In this document: positions 12,401-22,440 of the stretch, one piece after another
Layout of the letters: each line of letters opens with the position of its first letter
Position numbering within the stretch: position 1 is the stretch's first letter
Assembly: GCA_013407085.1 (NCBI GenBank)
Contig: JACCGJ010016200.1
Span: 1 to 64,000, forward strand
Direction of reading: 5' to 3'
Source of the DNA: Atriophallophorus winterbourni
Lineage: Eukaryota; Platyhelminthes; Trematoda; Plagiorchiida; Microphallidae
Length of the DNA: 64,000 bases
The notes under the pieces: generated by a model
The model's database searches: none
Told to the model about the DNA's origin: nothing
What the model saw: the letters and a program-made list of their open reading frames with translations, nothing else
Position numbers and translations under genes: made by a program

Positions 12401-12844
12401 ATGTTTTCCTCAAAACTCATCAATCTGGTTTCAGTGTACATCTTCGACGTTGTTGACTTTTGACCCGATTACACTCGAGCCCCATGCCGATCGCTTCGAG
12501 CGAATATAGCTGATTATGTTTGAGTTCATTAAAACGTGTCACGGATAAACTTTCAATTTTTAAATTAGGTAGCAGTCAGTCGTACGGAACAACGTACTTG
12601 CCCAAACACCTCATCCAACGAGCAAGCTACGCGTGATGAAATATCCCGACTAACCAAGCAGCTGTTGCAAATGAAAGGAACCTCGCTGGACGTTGACCAT
12701 GAGCTTGCCATGTGGAGAACGAGAATGCATTGTTACAACGAGGCCAAGGACGCGTGTCTACAGCTGTTCGAACTATTAGCTCATGCCAAAGGGTGCCCAG
12801 TTCGAGATTTGTATGAGCAATATGGCTTGGATGTGAATGATTGA
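9404..12844 (+). CDS. SWI5-like DNA recombination accessory protein, two exons
   Basis: Exon 1 (9404-9556) starts at an ATG right after a TGA in the same frame and encodes 51 residues rich in Pro, Arg and Ser (MSTPTRPV, APFKSPLRSIPVPPQ). It ends at AAG/GTTTTATG. Exon 2 (12569-12844) follows ATTAG and reads 91 residues to a stop. Both joins are phase 0, giving 142 residues. Exon 2 has a short coiled-coil (EISRLTKQLLQMKG, HELAMWRTR) and the SWI5 signature ending, DLYEQYGLDVND, like the vertebrate ELYPEFGLDMND ending. By family knowledge SWI5 works with SFR1 to stimulate RAD51 strand exchange. Exon 2 has no usable ATG and an in-frame stop directly before it, so an upstream exon is required; exon 1 fits by phase and position but is not proven. 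The intron is about 3 kb and holds a decayed retrotransposon. Confidence 0.72.
10470..11675 (+). mobile_element. Heavily decayed non-LTR retrotransposon in SWI5 intron
   Basis: Scattered frames keep traces of an endonuclease/RT ORF. There is an ETWL start near 10483 followed by a FRLDR and RGGG-like stretch, a GVPQGSVLG-like remnant reading ISRGALLGAILSLLFSVYIS at about 10955-11010, and an AEDVTVVVD remnant of the FADD site near 11042. Every section carries stops and the domain spacing is compressed, so large internal deletions have happened. The strand matches the host gene. Confidence 0.6.
11676..12568. other. Rest of SWI5 intron, nothing recognised
   Basis: A 118-codon open frame at 12107-12463 (+) has no motif I know and lies in the intron on the sense strand. 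I cannot tell whether it is chance or a remnant of a mobile element. Confidence 0.4.
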
Positions 12845-12984
12845 ACATTTCTGGAATATAATTGTTGTTACATATCAAGCGATTTATACAGTACACTTGA
12901 TTTGCGTTTTTCAATCACTTGAAACCCAAACAGTTACACACACCTAACAGCCCATATTAGATTAACTCGAGTGTTACCCGAGAG

Positions 12985-13500
12985 TTACGGGTTACTTTTC
13001 ACATGTATTCGGTTATTCAACTTAGAAATAGACGGGAAGCTGTCTAATAGGTGGTCCGGTAGCAGCCGAGAAGCGCTAGATACATAGGAAACCAGTTCTC
13101 TTTCGCCCACGTCAGGCGGCATAGTTGTCATTCGAGTAACTGATTCATCGCTGAGTATTTCGCGCAATAAAGTGGCACGATGCTGAGATCACAAGCAGCT
13201 CGATAAATCGAAGTGGACGCAGCATGAAAATTCGTCTGTGAGAAACCACTGAAAGACGACGTTTATGGCACCTCGTAAGTCGGTTACACTTTGAAGTAAA
13301 GTTACTTCTTAGCCCTTGTAATAGATGCTGATTCATTGGTTTGCCGAGAGTTTCAGAGATAGTGCCATTCAGATCAGCAAAAACCGATGAATGCATGCCG
13401 ATTACATTTCTTCGCAGCCCAATGAGTGATAGTCCACAGGAAGTCGTTAATGGTGATGTGGTGTCAAGCAATACAGCTGTCGGGGTTGGAAGCAAAACGA
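12985..13500 (-). other. Minus-strand coding-like segments, unassigned
   Basis: Two minus-strand open frames abut here: 13495-13145 (117 codons, containing HSSVFADLNGTISETLGKP) and, in another frame, 13167-12985 (containing SASRLLPDHLLDSFPSIS, ending in a stop). They lie on the same strand as the micro-intron gene at 14.4-15.15 kb and tail-to-tail with SWI5, so they could be its last exons joined through small introns. I could not place splice sites securely and I recognise no domain. Confidence 0.3.
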
Positions 13501-14004
13501 CTAGTGATATCGCTTAGTTAAATATCATCTCGACGAATATAACAAACAAACTTGCATCATTTATTGGCGATTTACGTTCATTAATCGTTGTCTAACACTT
13601 GACTACCTGAACACAGGTTTCCTATACAAAAAGGCTTGTGGGAAATGATCATACTTATATACCATTAGATTTAGTTCAGAGATGCAGTCATACGTTGAGT
13701 ATCAGTGTGAAGCAACATATATTTCCTATGTGTCACCCGATGTCCAGGACTTCGTGTGGATCTCCGAGTATGTGAAAACAGAATCACTCGTGATCACTAA
13801 AGTGGTAAAGACTTAGTATAGCTTTCGTAGTTGAAAATCATAAGCCAAAGTACGGCAGAATAAACTAGACAGTAATTTAAGTGAGCTGTAGCATAAGAAG
13901 GTCTAGTTTACCGCTGGTTAGTGGTAGCATAATCTGACACAGCACAACGGCTTCAACACCGTCAGATTATCTGATACGTGTATTAGCGATTATGTCAATT
14001 ACTC

Positions 14005-14410
14005 CTAGTTGAACACGAATGTGTAGCACAAGGCTTCGCAATCTGGCAAGGGATGGACGTGAACGAATTTGACTGCGTTGCTTCTGCTCCGGTTGACGAG
14101 TGCAGTGATTAATGTTCCGCTATTAAGAAACTCTTGTGGAAGTGGATATTTACAATTAACAAAACCATAACTGGTCAAAGTTAACTGCACAAAGTTCTTG
14201 AGCCATCATTTTTGATTCATCTCCTCGTGGAGAATATATGCCATTATGCGACCGAATTTAAACCACATTGAGTATCGCGTTTGTAATTGCATGTGCCCAG
14301 TTGAAAGTATGAGCGTGAGCACGTGATAGCGAAATCTATTGGAAATTTTACAAAATGAAATGTTTGCATATGCTACAGAGTCGATGAAAGACAATTCAAG
14401 CGGTTCATGA
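14005..14410 (-). other. Open minus-strand stretch with one stop
   Basis: From 14421 down to 14005 the minus strand is open in one frame except for a single TGA at about 14206, giving roughly 138 codons. It overlaps the end of the preceding exon in another frame. It could be part of the same gene if a splice is misplaced, or chance. No domain is recognised. Confidence 0.25.
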
Positions 14411-15151
14411 CTAGTAGCCAAGGGTCATAAGTTCTTTGATCATTTGTGTTGGAAAGGCATTCTGAACGATTACGCCCACGTGACGCCATAAGGAAGCTAT
14501 TGCATGAGCACTGTTTGCGGAAGAAATATGCCTTGTGAATTCTCGTAACATATGATATCGCCAGTCGCGGTCCACATGCAAGTGCTTAAGCCATCCGCGA
14601 AGTTCTCCAACCAATGCTGGCCACAGTAGGATATCTGTCAAATGAACATTCTGTCTTGATTCGTTGAAAGAGCAATCGTCCAAAAAAGATCGTCTGGGGA
14701 GGTGTTGTAATGCATCAAGCTGATCGAGCTATAAAAAATTGATTATTACATGAGGGTGTTATGGAAAGGTCGTACACTTTTCTGAATTATAGCAAAACAT
14801 TCATCCATCTGTTTTAGTGATTTCTCAATCGATAAAATATAATGTTCTGTCTTGTAGCCATAGTACAACTTCAGCGCCTGATTTGGACGACCATCAAGAA
14901 GTAAGAGAATTAGCTCAACTGGCTGTGTCATTTTGCACAGATCATCTGGGGTACGGTCTAGAGTTTTTAAATTTTAACAAATAAAAAGACTTACTTTGTA
15001 AACAATGAAGAAAACAAAGGCTTAGATCATTGAATGCTTTGCAAGAAGACACAAATTCGGAAGTCCAGGTTGTGTGCGATGCTTGAATGTTTCGCAAAAT
15101 TGTGAGTAGTCGCTTATCGGAAACACGAGAAGAATCGAGCGTTCCGTCTAG
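14411..15151 (-). CDS. Micro-intron gene, weakly COG1/VPS51-like (partial)
   Basis: Three exons join in phase: 15151-14995 (after CTCTCCTCTCAG), 14957-14776 (after ACTCTAG), and 14728-14411 (after TTTTTTATAG), with introns of 37 and 47 bp. Together they give 218 residues ending in a stop. The protein is helical in character, with FVSSCKAFNDLSLCFLHCLQ, ELILLLLDGRPNQALKLYYG and SANSAHAIASLWRHVG. The LLLL-DGRPNQAL stretch recalls the region of COG1/VPS51 tethering subunits where a short leucine run precedes SPRQAL, and the last motif recalls another COG1 stretch. This is pattern memory, not an alignment. The N-terminal part must lie upstream (higher coordinates) and was not found. The stop at 14411 may instead be removed by a splice. 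Confidence 0.4.
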
Positions 15152-16200
15152 CTGAGAGGAGAGAGTCGACAGCGTACCATGTAGCAACCGTTCGCGAGTA
15201 GCAATTGGATATTATGCATGCATGATATAACTTTGGTTTATCTTTACAGTCGTTGCACTCGCAACATGCTTAACGAATATCGGCACATTGCAACACGTTT
15301 TATTTTATTATAGCATGATATTTGACCACGTCAGGGATCGCAAAAGTTACATTGCAACATATTTACTACGAAAATCTCAAGCGGCAGCACCAACATCTCA
15401 TTCAGCATCTGTGGGAGCTGTCAACGTACAAAGCAATCATGATCATCAACAAAAGTATATTAGTGACAAGCAAACATTTTTCAAATGAAATATATTACTT
15501 AATTGATTTTTGAGAGGGTACTTGAAAAGCTACGGAATTGACAAAAACATGACGACTTAATTTCGCCCATCAGGACCATGCATCATAACAATCTTTTTTT
15601 CTTACAACACCAGGTGGCAACACTAACAGGACAATTAAAAAATATCTCTGTTCGGAGGCCGCTGCAAAAGAGGACAACCCCAAATATTTAAGATCCTTAT
15701 TTGCTTAAGATAAGGGAGAGGCTGGCGACAGTAAGCCAATGCGTGAGCTGAGCACGGAAAACAAGGCCACATAAGAAAAGCGATGCATTTTCGTCGTTGC
15801 CTGTGCGAAGTTTACACATTTATTTGTTTTTCGATGTTTATATCGCCACCAGAATATCTACTATATCTTATGTACTACAAGACGCGGAGACACCTACACG
15901 TTTTACCTGTTTCTTCTGCAGTGTATAAGTTTGCTACTCAACAGACTGCGTTCAATATTAATGCGGCAAACCTTCCTGAAACCATGTATGATAAAAATTA
16001 GGAAATGCAAAAGCGGCGTAAAAACGCCAGTCGAACCCCTGCCTTTTGAGATACCTTGCTGTTTGCTAACTAACTATATATGTAAAGAAGTTAATAGTCA
16101 CAGGTGATATGCTGTAACAGAACTCCACAAACATTGAGACGCATTACAAAGAAAAGAACAAATTCGCATACTCAATTCAGTGTCTTGGTCATCGGCATGA
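15152..16200. other. Gap with short open frames only
   Basis: Two overlapping + frames at 15288-15513 include LQHIYYENLKRQHQHLIQHL, which looks like a short helical coding piece, but I find no partner exon and cannot name it. The rest, 15520-16200, shows nothing I can support. Confidence 0.3.
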
Positions 16201-16209
16201 GTCAAAGAG

Positions 16210-17720
16210 AAAAATGATGATACTTGCCTTGTCCAAATCTGAAAGTTTCAATTTCCTATCAAGTATTATCCGATTCAATTGCTTATGCAAATTATCTCCT
16301 ACGATTTGCTTGTTACATGAGAGATCTCACAATTAAGCTGGATAAACTGCTCGCGGCATCTAGTGAGGCTGAGCTGACAGTCAACTTAACAAAAACCGTG
16401 TTGAACTTGGTGGTAAGCAAGAAACAACATTTAACTGCAGCAGTACCTGCTAATGTACAAATAGCTGGCGACGAGATCAAGCCGCTAAAGTTGGGGGACA
16501 TCTTCGGCTATTTTGGTGTTCAATTTACCTCTCATGGAAAAGTTCCGGTCAATCTCCGTCTCGAATATCATGGTTATCTAGAAAATTCGAGTTTGACGCC
16601 GCTACAGCCACAACAAAGAATAGACATGTCGCACTGAAATGCAATGTCTAAGCATTAACATTGTCTGTGCCTAGATGTGATCCACAAGAAAACGTTGGAT
16701 CGTTTTACTCAATAACCAGTAAGAAAATGGCTGCGTCACCTACCGGACACACCCGTTACGTATTTCCACTCACCATTGCATCTGGTTGTATTGGAATCCG
16801 CATTACACCTAGTCTACACAGCAGATGCGTTGGAAAAGACTTAACACTGCGAGTAGCAAACCCTCGTAAATCTTGTGCTGAGCTTCTACATCTCGATGCG
16901 CGAAAACTTCTCTCAAACTAGCACAAGCATCGGGAGGCAGAACGAAATATTGCAGGAGGATATCCGGGCGGCTTGGGAACAAGAAGTGTATACATCAGTG
17001 GATCGTTCACTGCTCAGATCTCTAAAGCAATGCCCACAGTTGAACTACTGGATCCACACTAAACAACGTGTATTCCCTCGCCTCTTCATACGGATATTAG
17101 TCACGCGGCGGCCTTAAGAGTATGAAAACGCACAGAGCAAGACGAGGTCTGTAACCGACTGCTGTGGAAGATGTGACAGTCCGGAAGTTTAAAAACATAT
17201 ACCACAAAACTGTGCATTAACACACGATGGCACAACAAAGTTTGCAAACGTCTCCATGAATTTGTACGAGGTGCATGTACCGCTACAATCAAGCTACCGT
17301 AAATCTGACTTAATTGCTGTAAAGGGCGGAATTGCATTTGAAGGTTGGAGGTGCATGTTTGCGATCTAGGGCTGATTCAGTCCACTTGGTAACGTAAACA
17401 AAGAAAGTAAAATACAAGAGAATTCAACAAGTGTATCTATCGCTCTAATGTTACAAAATATGGGTTACAAAAAAGATCGTATTGAACATCATCCGACTGT
17501 GCTAACGTTTGACGGATTGCTTTACGGAAAGAGTTCGAACGTTCTACCAGACGGCAATGACTAAGAACGGACTATTTCGTTCACTGAAAATCTATGATTG
17601 CTACATGAGAGGAGATTATACATTTTGAACAGATTGATTTTATTGTTTACAACACCGGGCGCTGCCCTTCCATGGCGTCGGTTTTGTACGCTCATCTTCT
17701 AAGCGGCCGATTTCATGATA
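16210..17720 (+). mobile_element. R2-like non-LTR retrotransposon, RT C-terminal remnant
   Basis: The open frame at 16224-16637 covers the end of an R2-type RT: DKLLAASSEAELTVNLTKTV, a GDIFGYFGVQF stretch and, near its end, LTPLQPQQRIDM, which is typical of R2 elements. Beyond it, several short frames continue the R2 C-terminal region: a THPLRISTHHC/GIRITPSLHS stretch (about 16740-16830), a DISHAAALRV-like stretch at 17090, a KSDLIAVKGG stretch near 17300, and a VLTFDGLLYGKSS piece near 17500 before the expected end. Stops and frameshifts are numerous. R2 elements usually sit in rRNA genes, but no rRNA sequence is visible on either side, so this is either a member of an R2-like clade without that target or a displaced copy. 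Confidence 0.65.
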
Positions 17721-18250
17721 TGAATGTTAATAGTGCCAATTGTAAAATAAAACAACTGAGACATTAAATATGTTTGACGCATACCATTGATTCTAGAATA
17801 TTAGACTGATATAGTATAATTCGTTCTCATACGGCTTGTGCTTTACACATCTAGCTGGCGATAAGAATACCTCTTGAAGACAACGCTAATAAATATGGAT
17901 TCGGAATTATATTGATAATCAGTTTGTATGAAGCAGTGGAAATAATAATCTGAAGAGATGCTTTATGCACAACCGCGAAAAAAGTCTTACCAACAAGAGC
18001 AGATAAAGATTGAAAAGTAAATTCAGAAGCCGATTGTTTTCACACGCCTAATCTGCGGTATTTGACAGTTTTATTGTGTCTTTATACTTTAGAAATAGTT
18101 TTTTCGGTCGGTGAATCGTTGTGCACACAAAGGCTAAACGATGCTGGGCATTTTTAGATACGAAATCACGGACGCTCGTGATGAAAAACCGTAGATACTT
18201 TAAATTGCATGTGGCACTGTAATATTGCCGTATTTTGGTTTCATTTTAAT
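17721..18250. other. AT-rich gap, nothing recognised
   Basis: No long open frame and no repeat shared with the rest of the window was seen here. Confidence 0.4.
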
Positions 18251-18350
18251 GGTATATTGTGACCGTTTGATAGGTAGCATCACGCAACGCAACGTCTTCA
18301 TCAATATTAAACACCACTCGATAAGTCGCGACACCAAGTAGAATACTTAC

Positions 18351-18533
18351 GGAAAATAATATTGATTTGTTCCGTGGAGTGGAGGTTAAAACTTGTCTGG
18401 GTTTTTTACGTTTCTTTTTCGATTTGTTCTGTCCAGGCGAAACTTCGAATGATTCCCCTGGAAGACCGTCGTTTAACAGCTCTTCTGATTTTATACCACA
18501 TTGTCGAGTGAATGGAGAATGCGAATCACTCAT
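18351..18533 (-). CDS. Isolated exon of an unidentified basic protein
   Basis: On the minus strand CATTTTTTCAG runs straight into ATGAGTGATTCG at 18533, and the exon ends at TTTTCC/GTAAGTATTC at 18351, a near-perfect donor. The 61 codons are phase 0 at both ends. The peptide begins MSDSHSPFTRQCG and carries a lysine/arginine cluster (KSKKKRKKPRQ) followed by LTSTPRNKS, which looks like a nuclear localisation signal and phosphorylation-prone linker. The ATG at the exon start may be the initiator after an untranslated exon or an internal methionine. A second minus-strand segment at about 18880-18775 (SNESNAPPKSKKDSHLRLRI) has a similar lysine-rich style and may be another exon, separated by a Rep-A copy. 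I do not recognise the protein. Confidence 0.5.
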
Positions 18534-18659
18534 CTGAAAAAATGACGAAAATGAAATTGCGACACAACATTGGTCTATTAATATACAAAAAGTAGTACCT
18601 AGAGGTGATAGACACGTTACAGAATGAAAAATTGGCGTAGATTGTTCAAGCCCAGGTAT

Positions 18660-18752
18660 ATATAAAATCACAAACCTGATCCAGGCCAAATACCGTGGTC
18701 ATTGAACGCACGTGGGCTATGTCACTGTCAGGTTGCCCAGGCCTAGGCAGAT
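18660..18752 (-). repeat. Dispersed repeat Rep-A, copy 4
   Basis: This is a minus-oriented core from ATCACAAACCTGATCCAGGC to GCCCAGGCCTAGGCAGATG, just upstream of the isolated exon at 18.5 kb. Confidence 0.8.
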
Positions 18753-18929
18753 GTTCAACCACAGGTAGACAAAATTGTGGCACACTTATTCGCAGCCGAA
18801 GATGACTATCTTTTTTAGATTTCGGAGGGGCATTTGATTCATTCGATTGAAATGTCCTGTTAAACGCCTTACTGTGCAAATGTGTTCCGAAAATGCATGT
18901 CAACATACGGTGGAGACATTATGATCATA

Positions 18930-19860
18930 TATCTGGATGCGTCCTTTCGCCGAAATTCTCCACCACAAGTCGCGAGCGATTAGGATGTCCAATTGCTCCT
19001 TTTGTGTTCAATTTTGTAATTGATGCCATCATGGTGCTATGCAGCGATAGAACACCAGCTTTTGGAATTCATACAGATGCAGAGGTTATAGTGAACAAGC
19101 TAGCTAGTATTGTGTCCATATTTGGAATGCGTTTTGCACCTTCCAAGTGCAGTGTTCATCTGCATGACATCGATTTATCAAATTGAACTTAATTACTTGA
19201 CAATCAGGCGATTAAAACTGTAGATAGTTTCACGTATCTCGACAGGTCGATCGATAATTCTGCGTCGTTAGATGGCGAGGCCTCGGCGCGCACTTGTAAT
19301 GCGAGCGCAGCATTTCGCAACTTGAGTCACCTCTGGTATAAAGAATTGTTTGGGGACTAAAACGTTGAGTCTACAGATCGGCAATTAGGACTGAATTACT
19401 GTATGGGTGTGAAACTTCGACCTTACGTAAAGAACACATGCGGCGTCAGCAAGTATTTGACAACCGATGTCTCCGCATACGCAACGATGCTCTCCTAAAT
19501 AACCACTTGGGTATTAGTTAACTTTTACTAGCAACTTTTTCAAAATCGGTGCAGCACGCCTTCCTGACTGGTGTCCACGCGACCAGGCATTGCAGTGGCT
19601 AATTACGCTTCAGGATATCCCTCGAAACCATGTTCAGTGGTGGTCTTGCACTAAGCATCTTCTTAGGGTGTTTGCTTAAACTTATATGTTGTCAAGTGGA
19701 GTGGCGAGAAAAGTTTGTTTTGAAGCATGTTAAAAAAAGCCGCAAGGAAGCTCTCGTTCTGATGTGGCTCTACTCGTTCACGAAGCGCGATTGGATGGAT
19801 GTTTCATTCGAAGTGCAGGCACCTCATTTCAGTTGGTTTTGATTACTCTTCTATAGAATC
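18930..19860 (+). mobile_element. RTE-like non-LTR retrotransposon, RT remnant
   Basis: The frame at 18893-19186 carries RLGCPIAPFVFNFVIDAIM, an RTE-type RT motif, and GMRFAPSKCSV further on. A shifted frame continues with FTYLDRSI near 19230, TCNASAAFRNLSHLW near 19300 and, in pieces, a YGCET-like stretch at about 19400. The segment corresponding to YADD is deleted between about 19080 and 19110. The copy is dead and incomplete at both ends. Confidence 0.75.
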
Positions 19861-19947
19861 CTTTTTCTATTCAAGATTTTACTTTAATCATGGTCGTATA
19901 ACAGTTATGCATTCGGTACATCCCCATTCTTAACACGATGTGCAAAC

Positions 19948-20165
19948 GTGCAGTATTTCTGTGCTGTGCCGCCAATAACGCTCTAAATTGATTGGCCACC
20001 GGCAGTGAGCTGCATGCTGAAACACGCTGGAGTCTCACTACCATTTCTATTTATTTTGTCATATCTGTCTAGGCCTGGGTAACCTGACAGTATCTCAGCC
20101 CACGTGTAGTCTCTGACTGTGCGGCACTTTGCCTGGATGAAGCTTGTGCCTTCATACATACATAT
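19948..20165 (+). repeat. Dispersed repeat Rep-A, copy 5 (extended)
   Basis: It includes the upstream arm found only in longer copies (CTCTAAATTGATTGGCCACC, then GCTGCATGCTGAAACACGCTGG) and the full core, ending in a CATACATACATA run. Confidence 0.85.
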
Positions 20166-20223
20166 ACTAATCGGAAGTACCGGAGGAACTCGTCTCCATA
20201 TTGACCGAGAAGAATACGGTGTG

Positions 20224-20560
20224 TCAGGGGTAGAGTTTCAGTAAGCTCCTTCTATCCAATACTTCTACAATCAGATGCTCCTTAAAGTATACAAAAACGC
20301 CACAGGCAGATCTCGAAGCCACTCTGACACTTCTGAAAAGCGTATAATGTGGTAGCCCGTACTCCATATTAGGTAAATCAATTGTTAACCAGAATTCCGT
20401 TCGATTAATTGCATCTAGTTTTCGCCAACAGACAATTTCATTAACTTCTACAAGTTTATTTCGTAAAATCCTTGCGCTTAAAAACAATAATTTGAATCTT
20501 TTCACACAAGAAAAACGGCCAGAATCCGGTATTGGTGTAAAATTGGTGGGGATGTGAACA
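20224..20560 (-). mobile_element. CR1-like family B, endonuclease fragment
   Basis: The minus-strand frame from 20505 reads SARILRNKLVEVNEIVC and LPHYTLFRSVRVASRSACGV, matching the endonuclease start of the family-B element at 37.2 kb (ARSLRNKRDEVNEIVC, LPHYTLFRSDRV). Directly upstream, about 20510-20575, is a stretch whose reverse complement matches 40053-40135, downstream of the family-B copy on the other side. Only the first fifth of ORF2 remains. Confidence 0.75.
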
Positions 20561-20577
20561 ACGAATCACTTTGGTCA

Positions 20578-22330
20578 TTCAGTTCAGTTCAGTTTGCACA
20601 GGACAGTATTTGGCTAACGAGCCAATCGAGCGTCCAGAATTTCTTTCGGTTGAAAGCTGCAGAGAAGCACCCACCACTGCCAAAACGTTTATTCTCTTAG
20701 TCTAATTGAAATCTTCGACGATCGCGACGCCAAGAGATTATCCGGATTGTATTTAGGAAGCACCGCGTTATAGCCGATGCTGGAAAAAGAAAAATCAGTT
20801 TCTCTTCACCAGCACGGTGAGAGGTCAGCTGAAGTAGCATCGTGTATAAAAAATAAGAAACAGAGAACTCTATCCCTTACTTTATTTACGGGATAACGCT
20901 AAAAGATGAACTACCTAAGCTTGTATAGCAATTAAGGAGAGTATTCAGGAAAAAACTTACCCCAGTTGCGGTCCAAACCCTGCTTAAAACTCGAGACGGT
21001 ACTGCATGATATAAGTTCTTCTGGAAGCCGGTTCCAGAAATTTACCACCCTGAGGCTGGCAAAGTGTTTCCTGGAGTCTATCCGACATTGTTTCTTAGCA
21101 ATTTTAAGTGAATGGCCCCGGGTGCCCAGCTCGGGACTTAAGGTAAAGAAGTCGTTCATTGGCACGCCGCTCAAACCCTTCAAGATCTTAAAGGTTTCTC
21201 TTAAGTCACCTCTTAAACGTCGGCGCCTGAGGAAGAAAAATCGAGAGACATTAGGCGCGCAGCGTACGGTTTCCCTCACTGACCCTCAATCATGCGAGTT
21301 GCGAGGCACTGCACGCTTTCAAGTCGAAGGATGTCCTTTTGAAGTGAGGACACCACGCTTGAACACAGTAATCGAGATGCGGCCGACCTAATGCTTTGTA
21401 AAGGGGCAGTAAAACATCGGGTCTTCTGCTCGATAGCACTGATTTCAGCCGAAAAAGTACCTTGCGGGCACGCTGAGCAGCAGCGGCACATTGGTCCTCC
21501 CATTTGAACTCAGCCCAAACCAGTACTCTCAAATCCTTAACACACTGTGCGGCATTAACACTGAGGGAATTCCCCGCCACCTGGACCGAAATCTTATCAA
21601 CCAGTGCTGACAAAAGTTGGCTCTTATTTAGGTTCAGTGAGAGATTCCACTGGTATGACCAGTTTATCACCCGCTCAAGGTCGTGCATCAAGGTATCTTC
21701 ATTCGTTGATCCGATGAACTTCACATCATCCGCGAAAATGAAGCATGGACACTTCAAAGCAGACGACAAGTCATCAATGAAAATTAGGAATAGAAGAGGA
21801 CCGAGTACCGACACTTGAGGGACCCCACTGAACACGTCGGTTTGGTTAGACAACGTGGATCCAACCCTAACTTTGAATGTCCTACCTGTAAGGAATGCTT
21901 TTATCCAAGCAAGTAGACTACCCTGTATGCGCTTTGCTGTTAGCTTGATCTTTAGAAGGCGGTGACTCACAGAATCAAAAGCCTTGCTAAAATCTAAATA
22001 GAGAGCTTCGACTGGCTTTCCTTCGTCCAGCATATGAGTTGCAGTATCGATAAAAATAAGAAGATTAGTCAGGCAGGATCTACCTTTAAGAAATCCATGT
22101 TGAGTTACACTCAACAGAGAATGCCGACTAAGATGCTGACAGATTTTGTCACGCAATAGTTTTTCTAGTACTTTTGAGACGATGCTAGTCAGGCTGACAG
22201 GTCTACAGTTCCCAACAGTTGACCTGCAACCACCCTTGTGTATTGGCACGACTATAGCTTCCCTCCACTTACTGTGAACAACTCCCAGTTGCAGGCATGA
22301 ATTATAAAGCTAGCAAAACGGTTCGGTAAG
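20578..22330 (-). mobile_element. CR1-like family A, copy A (5'-truncated RT and 3' UTR)
   Basis: From 22330 downwards the RT ORF is open over 22249-21290 and then, after a frameshift, 21279-20932. Motifs in order are VPIHKGGCRSTVGNCRPVSL, HGFLKGRSCLTNLL, YLDFSKAFDSV, a modified SGVPQVSVLGPLLF, CFIFADDVKF (catalytic), and the C-terminal [18 protein letters not shown] and RVVNFWNRLPEELI. The 3' UTR continues to about 20685 with the family stem-loop (near 20810). Past it, about 20578-20685, comes a conserved tail ending in a short (AACTG)n array. The upstream endonuclease and ORF1 are missing. Confidence 0.9.
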
Positions 22331-22440
22331 CGCCTTGAGTGCTTGGTTAGGAACCACTATGTGATTTTGTGTTTAAGCACCCTGGTTCGTTGTACGAACC
22401 CTATGTAAGATTGGCATTCAAGTATAAATGTTTGAAGAAT
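22331..22440 (+). repeat. Dispersed repeat Rep-B, copy 1
   Basis: The sequence GCGCCTTGAGTGCTTGGTTA, a TGTGATTTTGTGTTTAAGCACC block and a GGTTCGTTGTACGAACCCTATG block recur at 35923-35985 (-) and twice at 40263-40740 (+). Here it lies exactly between the broken 5' ends of two oppositely oriented CR1-like copies. Confidence 0.8.

Noticed and set aside
22331..22440. Rep-B as the 5' UTR of the family-A CR1 element
   Set aside because: It also occurs away from family A (at 35.9 and 40.3 kb), and copy C, which has the complete 5' half, does not carry it.
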